Origin: Candidatus Krumholzibacteriota bacterium | Lineage (GTDB): Bacteria > Krumholzibacteriota > Krumholzibacteriia > Krumholzibacteriales > Krumholzibacteriaceae | DNA length: 64,000 nt | Direction of reading: 5' to 3' | Assembly: GCA_030609325.1 (NCBI GenBank) | Contig: JAUWCL010000012.1 | Location: forward strand, 1-64,000 | In this document: positions 26,753 to 34,710 of the stretch, piece by piece | How the letters are laid out: every line of letters begins with the position of its first letter | Position numbering within the stretch: the stretch's first letter is position 1 | Notes under the pieces: generated by a model | Seen by the model: only the letters and a program-made list of their open reading frames with translations | Databases searched by the model: none | What the model was told of the DNA's origin: nothing | Program-made: the position numbers and the translations under genes

Positions 26753-26899
26753 TTACTTCAGGTTGTCCCAGAGGATCTTCACCTGCTCTTTGGTAAGCTT
26801 GACCTTGCCGCCGTCGTCGTCAACGATGATGACAACGTCCTTCTCGACGGTGACCTCGGGGCAGCACTTGCCCTCGCTGCAGAGCTTGAACTTCTTCAT
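26753..26899 (-). CDS. Small Cys-containing protein, 48 residues
   Basis: Not long enough for routine calling but well supported: ATG at 26899 follows AGGAGG at 7 bases, and the stop is at 26753. The protein starts KKFKLCSEGKCCPEVTVEKD and continues with VVIIVDDDGGKVKLTKEQVKILWDNLK. Three Cys residues (LCSEGKCC) could bind metal or form a disulfide; the remainder looks like a small beta-beta-alpha unit. I do not recognise a named family. Codon use is that of the surrounding GC-rich genes. Confidence 0.7.
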   Translation of the reverse strand: MKKFKLCSEGKCCPEVTVEKDVVIIVDDDGGKVKLTKEQVKILWDNLK

Positions 26900-27194
26900 T
26901 TTCAACCTCCTCGTGTATCTGACACTGTCAAGTTACACGACAAGGCGTTTCGTGTCAATCCGTAATGCTTACAAAAACTGTCAGAAAGCGGAGAGGGACC
27001 GTCATCGGGCTGCCACTGCTGGTGCCATAATAGTCGAGGCCGAGGATCACAACGGCGTCGGCGCCCTTCTCGCGGGCCTTAGGGCCTTTAAGTGAATTTA
27101 GCTAGGGCTGCTCGGAAGTGCACAAAAACTGGCGAAGCAACTCCTGATTTCATTTTGGGATAGAGCGAGGAGGCGAAAAAAACGCCATATTTAG
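26900..27194. other. Gene-free transition into an AT-rich island
   Basis: Composition drops from GC-rich to AT-rich across this stretch. It holds only short unsupported frames. GGGCCTT repeats near 27070 could form a weak hairpin, but no convincing terminator, att site or integrase is visible. Confidence 0.5.
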
Positions 27195-27223
27195 GTTGAC
27201 AAAAGTTGACATTCGTATATTCT
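27195..27223 (+). promoter_or_regulatory. Promoter with two GTTGACA direct repeats
   Basis: TTGACA (27196-27201) and TATTCT (27218-27223) with a 16-base spacer precede the XRE-ImmA gene. GTTGACA is repeated at 27195 and 27205, one helical turn apart and overlapping the -35 box, as expected for an autoregulatory operator. Confidence 0.55.
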
Positions 27224-27240
27224 ATGATCTGGAGAGGGAA

Positions 27241-28374
27241 ATGAACAGACGTCTCGATATTCAAAGAATTTCAAAGACACTTGATGAGTTCGGATGGTCC
27301 AGGTCCGATCTTGCTGAGCACATTGGGGTATCTCGCCAGGCAGTATCTCAGTGGATCAAGGGAGAAAAGTATCCACGCCCAAGACATTTGCTGATGTTGG
27401 CAGAGGCGCTCGATCTATCCTTTGAAGAAATTGTTTTAAAAGAAATGGATGGATCTGAACCTGTTATAGCAGTCAGAAAAAAAGGCCGTCATAAGATCAC
27501 GAAAGATTACATTGAAAATGCGATTCGAATGGGCAAGCTCCTTGAAAATCTGGTTCAATATCTGCCGTTTGAATCGAAATATACCAAAGCTTCTTCGTTA
27601 AAGAACCCCAACCTCGATTATGAATATATTCATGAAGTTGCGTCTGGGATAAGGGGGACAATTGACTCCGACCACGGCGAGATTCCGTTTGAAAATCTAA
27701 TTAGATGTATTGCTGCATATAATGCCGTACTAATCCCCGTTCTGTGGGGAAATAAGCGTTTTCATGAAAACGCCTTGCATGTATATCTGCCCCAATCAAT
27801 GACCACATGGATCTATCTCAACCTAGATAGCAAAATCCACGATTTTAAATTCTGGATGGCCCATGAACTCGGTCATGTGAATGCTCCCGAATTGAGTGGA
27901 GATAAAGCTGAAGATTTTGCGGATGCTTTTGCTGGTGCACTATTAGTTGATATTGAAACGGCGGAGCAGGAATACCATGAGCTTAGGCGATTGAGAATAA
28001 AAACGCGACAGATAGCCAGGATTAAAAAGATAGCGGAAGAACTGGTGATTTCTCCTATTACTGTTTATCTGGAGATAAACAATTATGCAAGTCATGTGGG
28101 TGAAAAAGTAATAGATCTGGAGTCTAATTCTGAAATATACAAGGCGTATACTGTGTTTAACAAGAAGCACCCTACTGTTGCCGAGTACTTATTCGATAAA
28201 GAAAAGCCTACAACAAGAGAATATATCGAATCGCCGAAAAATCTGTTCGACAGCAATTTCTTCGAGATTTTAAAGGAATTCCTAACTAAAGAAAGGAAGT
28301 CTCCGGGTTACATTCAGAATATCCTCAACATTCCTCTGGCCGATGCACAGCAGATATACCAAGAGCTCTGGTAA
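27241..28374 (+). CDS. XRE HTH protein fused to an ImmA/IrrE-type metallopeptidase domain
   Basis: 377 residues from ATG 27241, which follows GGAGAGGG. An N-terminal XRE helix-turn-helix (SDLAEHIGVSRQAVSQWIKGEKYPRPRHL) is joined to an ImmA/IrrE domain with HELGH in FWMAHELGHVNA and, downstream, DFADAFAGALL. A C-terminal region of about 120 residues has no family I can name. Proteins of this layout act as repressor-antitoxins or as protease-regulators of a downstream gene. The stop overlaps the next start (TAATG), so it is coupled to the PIN-like gene. The gene is clearly AT-richer than the GC-rich neighbours, a sign of transfer. Confidence 0.85.
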   Translation: MNRRLDIQRISKTLDEFGWSRSDLAEHIGVSRQAVSQWIKGEKYPRPRHLLMLAEALDLSFEEIVLKEMDGSEPVIAVRKKGRHKITKDYIENAIRMGKLLENLVQYLPFESKYTKASSLKNPNLDYEYIHEVASGIRGTIDSDHGEIPFENLIRCIAAYNAVLIPVLWGNKRFHENALHVYLPQSMTTWIYLNLDSKIHDFKFWMAHELGHVNAPELSGDKAEDFADAFAGALLVDIETAEQEYHELRRLRIKTRQIARIKKIAEELVISPITVYLEINNYASHVGEKVIDLESNSEIYKAYTVFNKKHPTVAEYLFDKEKPTTREYIESPKNLFDSNFFEILKEFLTKERKSPGYIQNILNIPLADAQQIYQELW

Positions 28375-28936
28375 TGGCTGGGTGCAACGTAATACTTGAT
28401 ACGTGTTCATATTTCAGACTGGCTCAATTTATTCACCCACTTCTTAAAACTAAAACGGGATCTTATGTGCTTGGGGTAATCAAAGATCTCGATGAAGAAT
28501 ACTCGAAGAATCCAACGCTAAAGCATAAATTTTACTGGGTTGCCGAAGAAGAATATATCGAAAACAGAAAAGAATGTTTTACTATTTCCAAGAAACTACT
28601 CTCAAAGATACATGATATCTACAATTTCATTGACGATTTGGATACTGCGGAAGGGCTGGGGGGGGTCTATCAAGAATCGATGTCAAAGTGTTGGCATATG
28701 CAAAGGCTATGGAAATGCCTGTAGTTACAGATGATGGAGATATGCTTAGCGTGGCGAAAGAATTTGAGATTCGGACAATTAAGACATTACATCTATTGAA
28801 GATTTTACTGGATGATGGATTTCTGGATATGAGTGGCGTGAAATCGATTGTCTCTTTCTGGATTTACAATAAAGACGCACCTTCTTCCTATCGAGCAGAT
28901 TATAGCAAGCTATTTGGAGAACCGCCTCCAGATTAA
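28374..28936 (+). pseudogene. PIN-like protein, frameshifted at a G8 tract
   Basis: The first frame encodes AGCNVILDTCSYFRLAQFIHPLL (PIN-type N-terminal Asp) and runs to an early stop at 28724. The natural continuation, RIDVKVLAYAKAMEMPVVTDDGDMLSVAKEF with the second acidic cluster, is in another frame up to 28936. Adding one G to the eight at 28658-28665 restores a single protein of about 187 residues. PIN nucleases use these acidic residues to bind a metal. The gene is translationally coupled to the XRE-ImmA gene, so it is probably the effector. The break may be real, phase-variable, or a homopolymer read error. Confidence 0.75.
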
Positions 28937-29013
28937 TTGGCAGAGCAATAAATGCGAAGGCGCCTCTATAAGTAGAGACGCCTTCATACCTTATGGTACA
29001 GCCAGACTTTGCG

Positions 29014-31737
29014 CTATTCGATTGCGGTCAGCTCGGAGGTGACGGTGCCGCCGCCGGCCATCGCCGGAAGCTGCATCGTCGCCCTGACCTGGTAGCGGGT
29101 CTTTGTGTCAACGAAGACCGTTCCGCCGCCGGGCTCGTTGCCCATCGGCCTCAGTTCGATCTTGAACGCCTCGAAAGTACCGGCCGGGACTGTGACGTCC
29201 TCGATGCTTGTGACCTCGACGACGTAGACTTTCACCTGCTGCGAGAGCATGTCGAAGTAACGAAGTGAGGTCTTGTACTTCGGCTCGAGTGGCAGGCAGG
29301 ACACTGCGAGGTCGAGGGCCGTTCCGTCACCGAAGACGGGAGCCTCGAGCTCGGTGTCGACCGGCATCTCCTGCGGTCCCATGCTGATCTTGCCTGTTAC
29401 GGCCGTCTCGCTGTAGTCCATCGTAATGACAGTGCCGCCCTGCTTGACCCCGCGGTAGAGGGGCAGCAGGTTCGTGCCGTCCACGACGAAGGTGTCGATC
29501 GCGCCGCCCATCATGCTCTGCTGGGTCGAGACGGTCATCCATGCGGGCTTGCCGTCGAACTGTCCCTCGGAGATCTCGACGGTGACGTCGAGGTCGATGT
29601 CCATGCCCTGTACGTTGGCTACGGCCTTGTATGTGAGCTTCCCCGGCTTGACGAGGTTCGCGTCGACATCCGGCAGCGGAGTTGTCATCGCGGCGTCGAG
29701 GTCGCCCTCGGGCTCCTTGAGGGTGACACTTGCTACGGGGACCATGAGACCGTCGTACGTTTCCTTTATCTCGGGCCTGATGTCCTCCTGGACCCGTCCG
29801 CCGAGATGCTTCGAGAAGAATCTCTCCATTGCGACGGTCATTGCCACGCGGTTGCCCTCGTTGAGGAATCCGTGTCCCTCGTCGGGGGCCACCATGTATT
29901 CTACGTCGCGGCCGAGGTCGCGCATCGCGACCACGATCTGATCCGACTCGGCCTTCACGACGCGCGGGTCATTGGCGCCCTGTACGACGAGAAGCGGGGC
30001 GGTGATCTTGTCGGCGGCGAAGAGAGGCGACTGCTTCTTGAGCCTCTCCATGTCCTCGGGATTTTCGGGATCGCCGACCTGCTCGTTGAGGAACTTCCTC
30101 GCCGTCTCCCAGTAGGCCGGGATCGAGTTGAGGAAGGTCAGCATGTTCGAGACGCCGACGTACGAGATGCCGCAGGCGTAGACGTCGGGCGTGAACGCCA
30201 GCCCGGCCAGGGTGGCGTAGCCACCGTAAGATCCGCCGAATATCGCGACCTTCTCCGGGTCGGCGATGCCTTTGTCGATGAGGTGCTTCACGCCGTCGGT
30301 GAGGTCGTCCTGCATCGTAAATCCCCACTGCTTTTTGCCGGCGTTGAAGAACGCCTTGCCGTAACCGGTCGAGGCGCGGAAGTTGGGCTGAAATACCGCG
30401 TAGCCGCGGTTGGCGAGATACTGCACGTAGGAATCGTAGCCCCACATATCGCGTGCCCACGGGCCGCCGTGCGGGTGGATGACTACAGGCAGGTCCTTGG
30501 CCTTAACGCCCTTGGGTACGGTCAGGTAGCCGTGGATCGTCAGCCCGTCGCGGGACTTGTACTTGACCGGCTTCATCTCCGCGAGATGCTCGATGGGAAG
30601 TTTCGGACGCGGCCTGTAGAGGAACTCGAGCTCGTCTGTCTCCATGTCGTAGAGGTATCTGGCGCCAGGGTCGACGTCGCTCGTCACGGCGACGATCCAG
30701 TAACGGTCATCCTTGGTGCCCGAGCCCATGTAGAGGTCGCCGTCCTTCAGCTGCTTTTTCAGTTTCTTGTATGCCTTCTCGAACCTCTTGTCGTGGAACC
30801 TGATGCGCATGCGGTCGCCTACGTAGTAGGTGGCAACGAGCTTCTCGTCCTTGTCGGAGAAGATCGTTCCGCCGAAGTCGACTTCCTTCTTCGGGTCAGC
30901 TTCGACGAGCTTTTCCTCTCCCGTCTCGACGTTAAAGAGGGTCAGGCGGGAGAGATCGACATCCTCGCCGATGTTTGTATTGAGGTATACCCTCTTGCCG
31001 TCCTTGTGGAAGCGGATCACGCCGACGTTCTCCTCGTTCGTCGACCTGATGATCGAGACGATGGTGTCGCCGTCGACGCGGAAGTACTCGGTGCCGCCGT
31101 CGTCGGTCGTCTTCTGAAGGAGCCTGAAGTTGCCGTCCAGGTCGAATGTGTATCCGCCGTACCCCTCGGTGTTCTCAAAAATCAGCTTGCGCTCGCCCGT
31201 CGAGAGATACAGGCGGTAGAGATCATGATAGCGCTCGTCGCGGTCGTTCAGCCCCATGTAGATGATGTCGGGGGTGTCCTCGGGGAACGAGTAGAACATC
31301 GCCCTTACTCCGTCTATGTCGGTGAGGTTGTGCGCGGGGGGAACGCCTGTCGATTTGTCGATCTCGCCACCGGGATCGATCACGTAGAGATGGTAATTCT
31401 CGTCGCCGCCCTTGTCCTGAATGTAAATGACATATTTCGCGTCCTGCGACCAGCCGTAGTCGCGGACGTTGCGGACCGTGTCTGCCGAGATCGGATCGGC
31501 ATCCTCGAACAGCTCGTCGACACCTTTCACCCAGATGTTCATCTTGCCCCTGTATTTCTTGAGGAACGAGATGTACTTGCCGTCCGGGGAGATCTGCGCG
31601 GACGAGATCTCGGGATCGCCAAAGAATATCTCACGGTCGATGATCGGAGGCAGCTTGTCGAGGTACTCGAGCTGCTCCGCCGGTGCGCTGGCGGCCATCA
31701 GTGCGACGGCGACCAGGGCCAGGAACATTTTCCTCAT
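29014..31737 (-). CDS. S9 prolyl oligopeptidase-family peptidase with a C-terminal DUF3108-like domain
   Basis: 907 residues with a signal peptide (RKMFLALVAVALMAASAPA). Residues about 35-375 form a beta-propeller; about 390-645 is the peptidase domain with Ser503 in GGSYGGYA, Asp590 in QGANDPRV and His622 in PDEGHG. The last 240 residues or so are an extra, unusual domain (GKLTYKAVANVQGMDIDLDV, DTFVVDGTNLLPLYR, VPAGTFEAFKIELRPMG) resembling DUF3108. It should cleave peptides in the periplasm or outside. The added domain may bind cell-envelope material. It stands alone between two AT-rich islands. Confidence 0.9.
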   Translation of the reverse strand: MRKMFLALVAVALMAASAPAEQLEYLDKLPPIIDREIFFGDPEISSAQISPDGKYISFLKKYRGKMNIWVKGVDELFEDADPISADTVRNVRDYGWSQDAKYVIYIQDKGGDENYHLYVIDPGGEIDKSTGVPPAHNLTDIDGVRAMFYSFPEDTPDIIYMGLNDRDERYHDLYRLYLSTGERKLIFENTEGYGGYTFDLDGNFRLLQKTTDDGGTEYFRVDGDTIVSIIRSTNEENVGVIRFHKDGKRVYLNTNIGEDVDLSRLTLFNVETGEEKLVEADPKKEVDFGGTIFSDKDEKLVATYYVGDRMRIRFHDKRFEKAYKKLKKQLKDGDLYMGSGTKDDRYWIVAVTSDVDPGARYLYDMETDELEFLYRPRPKLPIEHLAEMKPVKYKSRDGLTIHGYLTVPKGVKAKDLPVVIHPHGGPWARDMWGYDSYVQYLANRGYAVFQPNFRASTGYGKAFFNAGKKQWGFTMQDDLTDGVKHLIDKGIADPEKVAIFGGSYGGYATLAGLAFTPDVYACGISYVGVSNMLTFLNSIPAYWETARKFLNEQVGDPENPEDMERLKKQSPLFAADKITAPLLVVQGANDPRVVKAESDQIVVAMRDLGRDVEYMVAPDEGHGFLNEGNRVAMTVAMERFFSKHLGGRVQEDIRPEIKETYDGLMVPVASVTLKEPEGDLDAAMTTPLPDVDANLVKPGKLTYKAVANVQGMDIDLDVTVEISEGQFDGKPAWMTVSTQQSMMGGAIDTFVVDGTNLLPLYRGVKQGGTVITMDYSETAVTGKISMGPQEMPVDTELEAPVFGDGTALDLAVSCLPLEPKYKTSLRYFDMLSQQVKVYVVEVTSIEDVTVPAGTFEAFKIELRPMGNEPGGGTVFVDTKTRYQVRATMQLPAMAGGGTVTSELTAIE

Positions 31738-31967
31738 GGGAATCCTCCTTCTCTTGCGTGTTGAAAGCCTGCTCGGACAGGAAGCTTTCGGTGAAAAACC
31801 TTCTGTGAACTGGCTGCGTTGATATTACGTTGAACGAGCGGAGAGTATTCAAGGTTTCAAAAAAAATATCAATGGAAAATGATATTCGACAGGGAATCCG
31901 CCGGGAGGGTATGAAATATGCTCAAAAGGCCCCGGAACGGCCGTTTGATCGAATATTGCCGTGCCTC

Positions 31968-31996
31968 TTTACATATATGTAGAAACGGAGTATATT
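31968..31996 (+). promoter_or_regulatory. ssrA promoter
   Basis: TTTACA at 31968-31973 and TATATT at 31991-31996 with a 17-base spacer, about 24 bases before the mature tmRNA 5' end. It lies in the 280-base space between the divergent peptidase gene and ssrA. Confidence 0.65.
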
Positions 31997-32019
31997 TAAG
32001 CGGTCAAAGCTTCTTGTGT

Positions 32020-32376
32020 GGGGGCGAATGGATTCGACGGGGATAGATGAAGTGGGAGAAGCGTGCCGAGGTGCCATCAGCCCTCGTTAAACAGGTGGCA
32101 AAACACAACTGCCAACGACAACTTGGCACTGGCAGCCTAAACACGGGCTGTCCGTCCGCTCATCCCGCGCCGGCGGGGGATGATACCGGGCGACGATTTC
32201 CGGCGGCTGGCTGGTGGACCCTCACCCGGAAAACCGGCGAGAAACTAAGGGTGATAGCGTCATGGCAACGTTGCCCGGAGGGGCACCATGAGGCGAATCA
32301 ATAACTCCGGGCTACGCACGTAGAAGTCCCATGGAAGTATTGCCGGACGCGGGTTCGATTCCCGCCGCCTCCACCA
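32020..32376 (+). ncRNA. ssrA: tmRNA
   Basis: The 5' end GGGGGCGAATGGATTCGACG and the 3' end with T loop TTCGATT and terminal CCA are diagnostic. The 5' acceptor GGGGGCG (32020-32026) pairs with CGCCTCC before the discriminator A. The tag frame GCC...TAA at 32111-32140 encodes ANDNLALAA, a normal proteolysis tag ending in ALAA. tmRNA frees stalled ribosomes and marks the nascent chain. The CCA is genomically encoded at 32374-32376. The AT-richer island that starts immediately after its 3' end uses a well-known integration hotspot. Confidence 0.97.
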
Positions 32377-32524
32377 TTAAACTTTGCTCCTGCAATCACT
32401 TATATTTTTTGCATCCTCCGATTCAATTATTTCTCGAAACTCCAATCGCGGATTAGGCTTATCCAACACCCGGATTCCGCCTTCGAAGGCAGTCTCACCC
32501 AGAAATGAGGAATGAATCTTGCGT

Positions 32525-32560
32525 TATAATATTTGCAATAAAATCTTGCATATTATTATA
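32525..32560 (+). promoter_or_regulatory. AT-rich imperfect palindrome before the second XRE-ImmA gene
   Basis: ATAATATTTGCAA and TTGCATATTAT face each other around AATAAAATC, 35 bases or so before the start at 32596. The position fits an operator for the XRE protein. The 220 bases between ssrA and the gene hold nothing else I can identify. Confidence 0.45.
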
Positions 32561-32595
32561 CGTTGGTGTATCTTTGTTATGAATGGAGGAAGTGA

Positions 32596-33687
32596 ATGCA
32601 GAGTTTGATCGGCAAACGCCTCAAAGCAGCCCGAGCACAAGCGGGCCTAACCCAGGCTCAATTGTCCTCTCGTTTGGGATTTAATGATCGGCAAACACTC
32701 GGAGCAATCGAATCAGGAAAAAGGAAGGTATCCGCTGACGAGTTGCTTCTGGTGATGCAGACACTCAACCGTGATCTGGAATATTTCACCGACCCATTTC
32801 GTCTCGATGGTGAAGGGAGTTTTTCATGGAGAACTAGCGCTGAGAGTGTGGAACTGTTCGATGAGTTCGAGTCGTGGGCAGGTCGTTGCCTGGCACTTTA
32901 TCGTAATCTTGCCACACAAGAGGATGTTTGGACTTATCCTCTAAGGCTCAGTTTAACCACCAAGAGTTCATATGAGGACGCGCACCGAGCGGCTGAATGG
33001 CTGGTTAATGAATGGGAGCTTGGGGACATACCGGCCATCAAGCTTGAAGAAGCCGTTAGTGAGAGACTTCGAGCACTTGTTCTATACACCGATCCGCCAG
33101 AAGGTATTTCTGGGGCAGCCGTCAAGCTTTCCGGCCTCAGCGCCATCCTCATTAATCGTAACGAACCGGTAGGACGGCGAAGTTTTGATCTCGCGCATGA
33201 ACTGTTTCATCTACTCACTTGGGATACAATCAAGCCAGATCATTCCGAATACAGAGATGAATCGAACAAGAAGAAGCGAAGCGAACAGCTAGCTAACTGT
33301 TTTGCCAGCGCGTTGCTCATGCCTGAGGGCATTCTCAGTACGTGGTGGGAGCAAGCGCCGGACAGTAATGAAACAGAGTGGCGTTCCTGGGTATTAGAAT
33401 CAGCAAACAAACTTCATGTGACGGCTCCCGCCCTTTTGTGGCGATTTGTTCAGCTTGGGAAGCTAGAGAAAAATACAGTCGTCGAATCTGAATACTGGAA
33501 CGCTATACATGAAGCAGAAGGGGACAGACCTCGGAGGTTTAGTCTGGATTTCATGAAGACATTGAGCCAGGGGCTTGAGGAAGGCAGGATTTCGGTTCGA
33601 CGCGCTGCGGCACTGGTTGACCTGGCCATCGATGATTTCGCTAATCTCTTTCGCGAGCATTCCCTCGAAGTTCCATTCGATATATAA
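32596..33687 (+). CDS. Second XRE HTH protein fused to an ImmA/IrrE-type metallopeptidase domain
   Basis: 363 residues; ATG 32596 follows GGAGG. HTH at the N-terminus (LTQAQLSSRLGFNDRQTLGAIESGKRKVSADEL). The metallopeptidase motif HELFHLLTW follows RRSFDLA at about residue 200, with QLANCFASALLMP about 35 residues later. The C-terminal helical part ends VDLAIDDFANLFREHSLEVPFDI. The architecture is that of the protein at 27241, but with little sequence similarity by eye. A PIN-like gene follows after 13 bases, repeating the same gene order. Confidence 0.88.
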   Translation: MQSLIGKRLKAARAQAGLTQAQLSSRLGFNDRQTLGAIESGKRKVSADELLLVMQTLNRDLEYFTDPFRLDGEGSFSWRTSAESVELFDEFESWAGRCLALYRNLATQEDVWTYPLRLSLTTKSSYEDAHRAAEWLVNEWELGDIPAIKLEEAVSERLRALVLYTDPPEGISGAAVKLSGLSAILINRNEPVGRRSFDLAHELFHLLTWDTIKPDHSEYRDESNKKKRSEQLANCFASALLMPEGILSTWWEQAPDSNETEWRSWVLESANKLHVTAPALLWRFVQLGKLEKNTVVESEYWNAIHEAEGDRPRRFSLDFMKTLSQGLEEGRISVRRAAALVDLAIDDFANLFREHSLEVPFDI

Positions 33688-33700
33688 GGGTGGTGTGGGG

Positions 33701-34204
33701 ATGACGGGAAGCAATCGACTCATACTCGTGGATACAAATATAATCATCGAAGCTGTACGCACCGAATGTTGGAATGGACTTTGTGGTTATTACCAGCTTG
33801 TTACAGTTGAGAAGTGTCGTGAAGAAGCCCAGTCCGGTAACGCCCGAACGCCTGGATATGTTGTGGTTGAAGATAATCATCTGAGTTCGGGTATCCAGAT
33901 CATGGCCGTTACTGATGCAGATCGTGCCCTCCTGGCGACGGCATGCACTGAAGCCGCCGTTCTGGACGATGGCGAACGTGACTTATGGGCACATGCATAC
34001 TCTAGAACGGATGATTGGGCCGCCGTTTGTGCGGACCAAGCTGCGGTTCGTGTTGCGGCGCAGCTCGAATGGGGAGACCGTCTGATTTCTCTAGAGGAAC
34101 TTGTTAAATCAGCTGGGATTCGACCGAAGAAGCAACTGAAAAATCACTACACTACGAGAGTGCTGAGTATCTGGCGTACCAAGTTCATATTGGATGGGGC
34201 GTAG
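33701..34204 (+). CDS. PIN-like nuclease of the ssrA island
   Basis: 167 residues from ATG 33701. NRLILVDTNIIIEAVRTECW supplies the first catalytic Asp; AVTDADRALLATACTEAAVLDDGERDLWAHAYS supplies further acidic residues, and WAAVCADQAAVRVAAQLEWGDRLISLEEL the last one. This is a PIN-type active-site order. In the ssrA island it stands directly behind the XRE-ImmA gene and before a rearranged third gene. A toxin or effector role is inferred from gene order. Confidence 0.78.
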   Translation: MTGSNRLILVDTNIIIEAVRTECWNGLCGYYQLVTVEKCREEAQSGNARTPGYVVVEDNHLSSGIQIMAVTDADRALLATACTEAAVLDDGERDLWAHAYSRTDDWAAVCADQAAVRVAAQLEWGDRLISLEELVKSAGIRPKKQLKNHYTTRVLSIWRTKFILDGA

Positions 34205-34222
34205 GAGATAGGAGGGTGGGCA

Positions 34223-34547
34223 ATGGCAACACGATTCAATGCATCCCAGTTCCGAAGCAAAATTAATCAAGCTATCAGCAAATATAACCAAGCCGCACGG
34301 AAGTACAACCCCCAACGACGAAGTTATCGCGGCAAACACTTCCTGCCCTCGGACAGAAGACGGTAATCCAACGAGGCGGGCGAAGATACATTATCTTCTG
34401 GGGCGACGAAACCTTTCAGTTAATGTATTGGATGAGTTCGTCGAGCAAGACATTCAGAACATCATCGAGCTGTTCAATGTATTCAACAGCGGTACGCATG
34501 GTGCAGCCGGCAGGTTCAACCTGGCCGATCCTTCTGGCAATCAATAA
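34223..34547 (+). pseudogene. Rearranged third gene of the ssrA island
   Basis: ATG 34223 follows GGAGGGTGGG. The first frame reads ATRFNASQFRSKINQAISKY, then NQAARKYNPQRRS, and ends at 34366 after 47 codons. The N-terminus is of the 'K.NQ.I.KYN' type seen in longer proteins. In the +1 frame a different conserved-looking segment runs to 34547: NDEVIAANTSCPRTEDG, RRAKIHYLLGRR, then DIQNIIELFNVFNSGTHGAAGRFNL. From memory this matches the C-terminal end of a protein family several times longer, associated with such loci. So a large internal deletion plus a frame change is the simplest reading. I cannot name the family. Confidence 0.6.
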
Positions 34548-34650
34548 ATTACTAAAACCAAGTTGCTGTAGTTGAAATGCTTTCGATGCGACTTGTTGGT
34601 AGATCGGAGCAGCGCTAGCATCAAGGAGGTCTGTCTCAAGAGAGACCTGC

Positions 34651-34686
34651 GCGAGGGTTCGAATTCTTTGCGGCAGTGTCCACCAT
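34651..34686 (+). other. Degenerate tmRNA/tRNA 3'-end-like sequence closing the ssrA island
   Basis: GCGAGGGTTCGAATTC, then GCGG and GTCCACCA, resembles the ssrA 3' end (GCGGGTTCGATTCCCGC...TCCACCA) in order and spacing but with several changes. It stands just after the last island gene and before the next chromosomal gene, where a right-hand attachment site would be expected. No integrase is present. Confidence 0.4.
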
Positions 34687-34710
34687 CCACAACGCCTACA
34701 TCGGGGTTGC

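Noticed and set aside
29806-31764. 652-codon plus-strand frame opposite the S9 peptidase
   Set aside because: Shadow of a well-supported gene with intact catalytic triad; its product has no recognisable motif.
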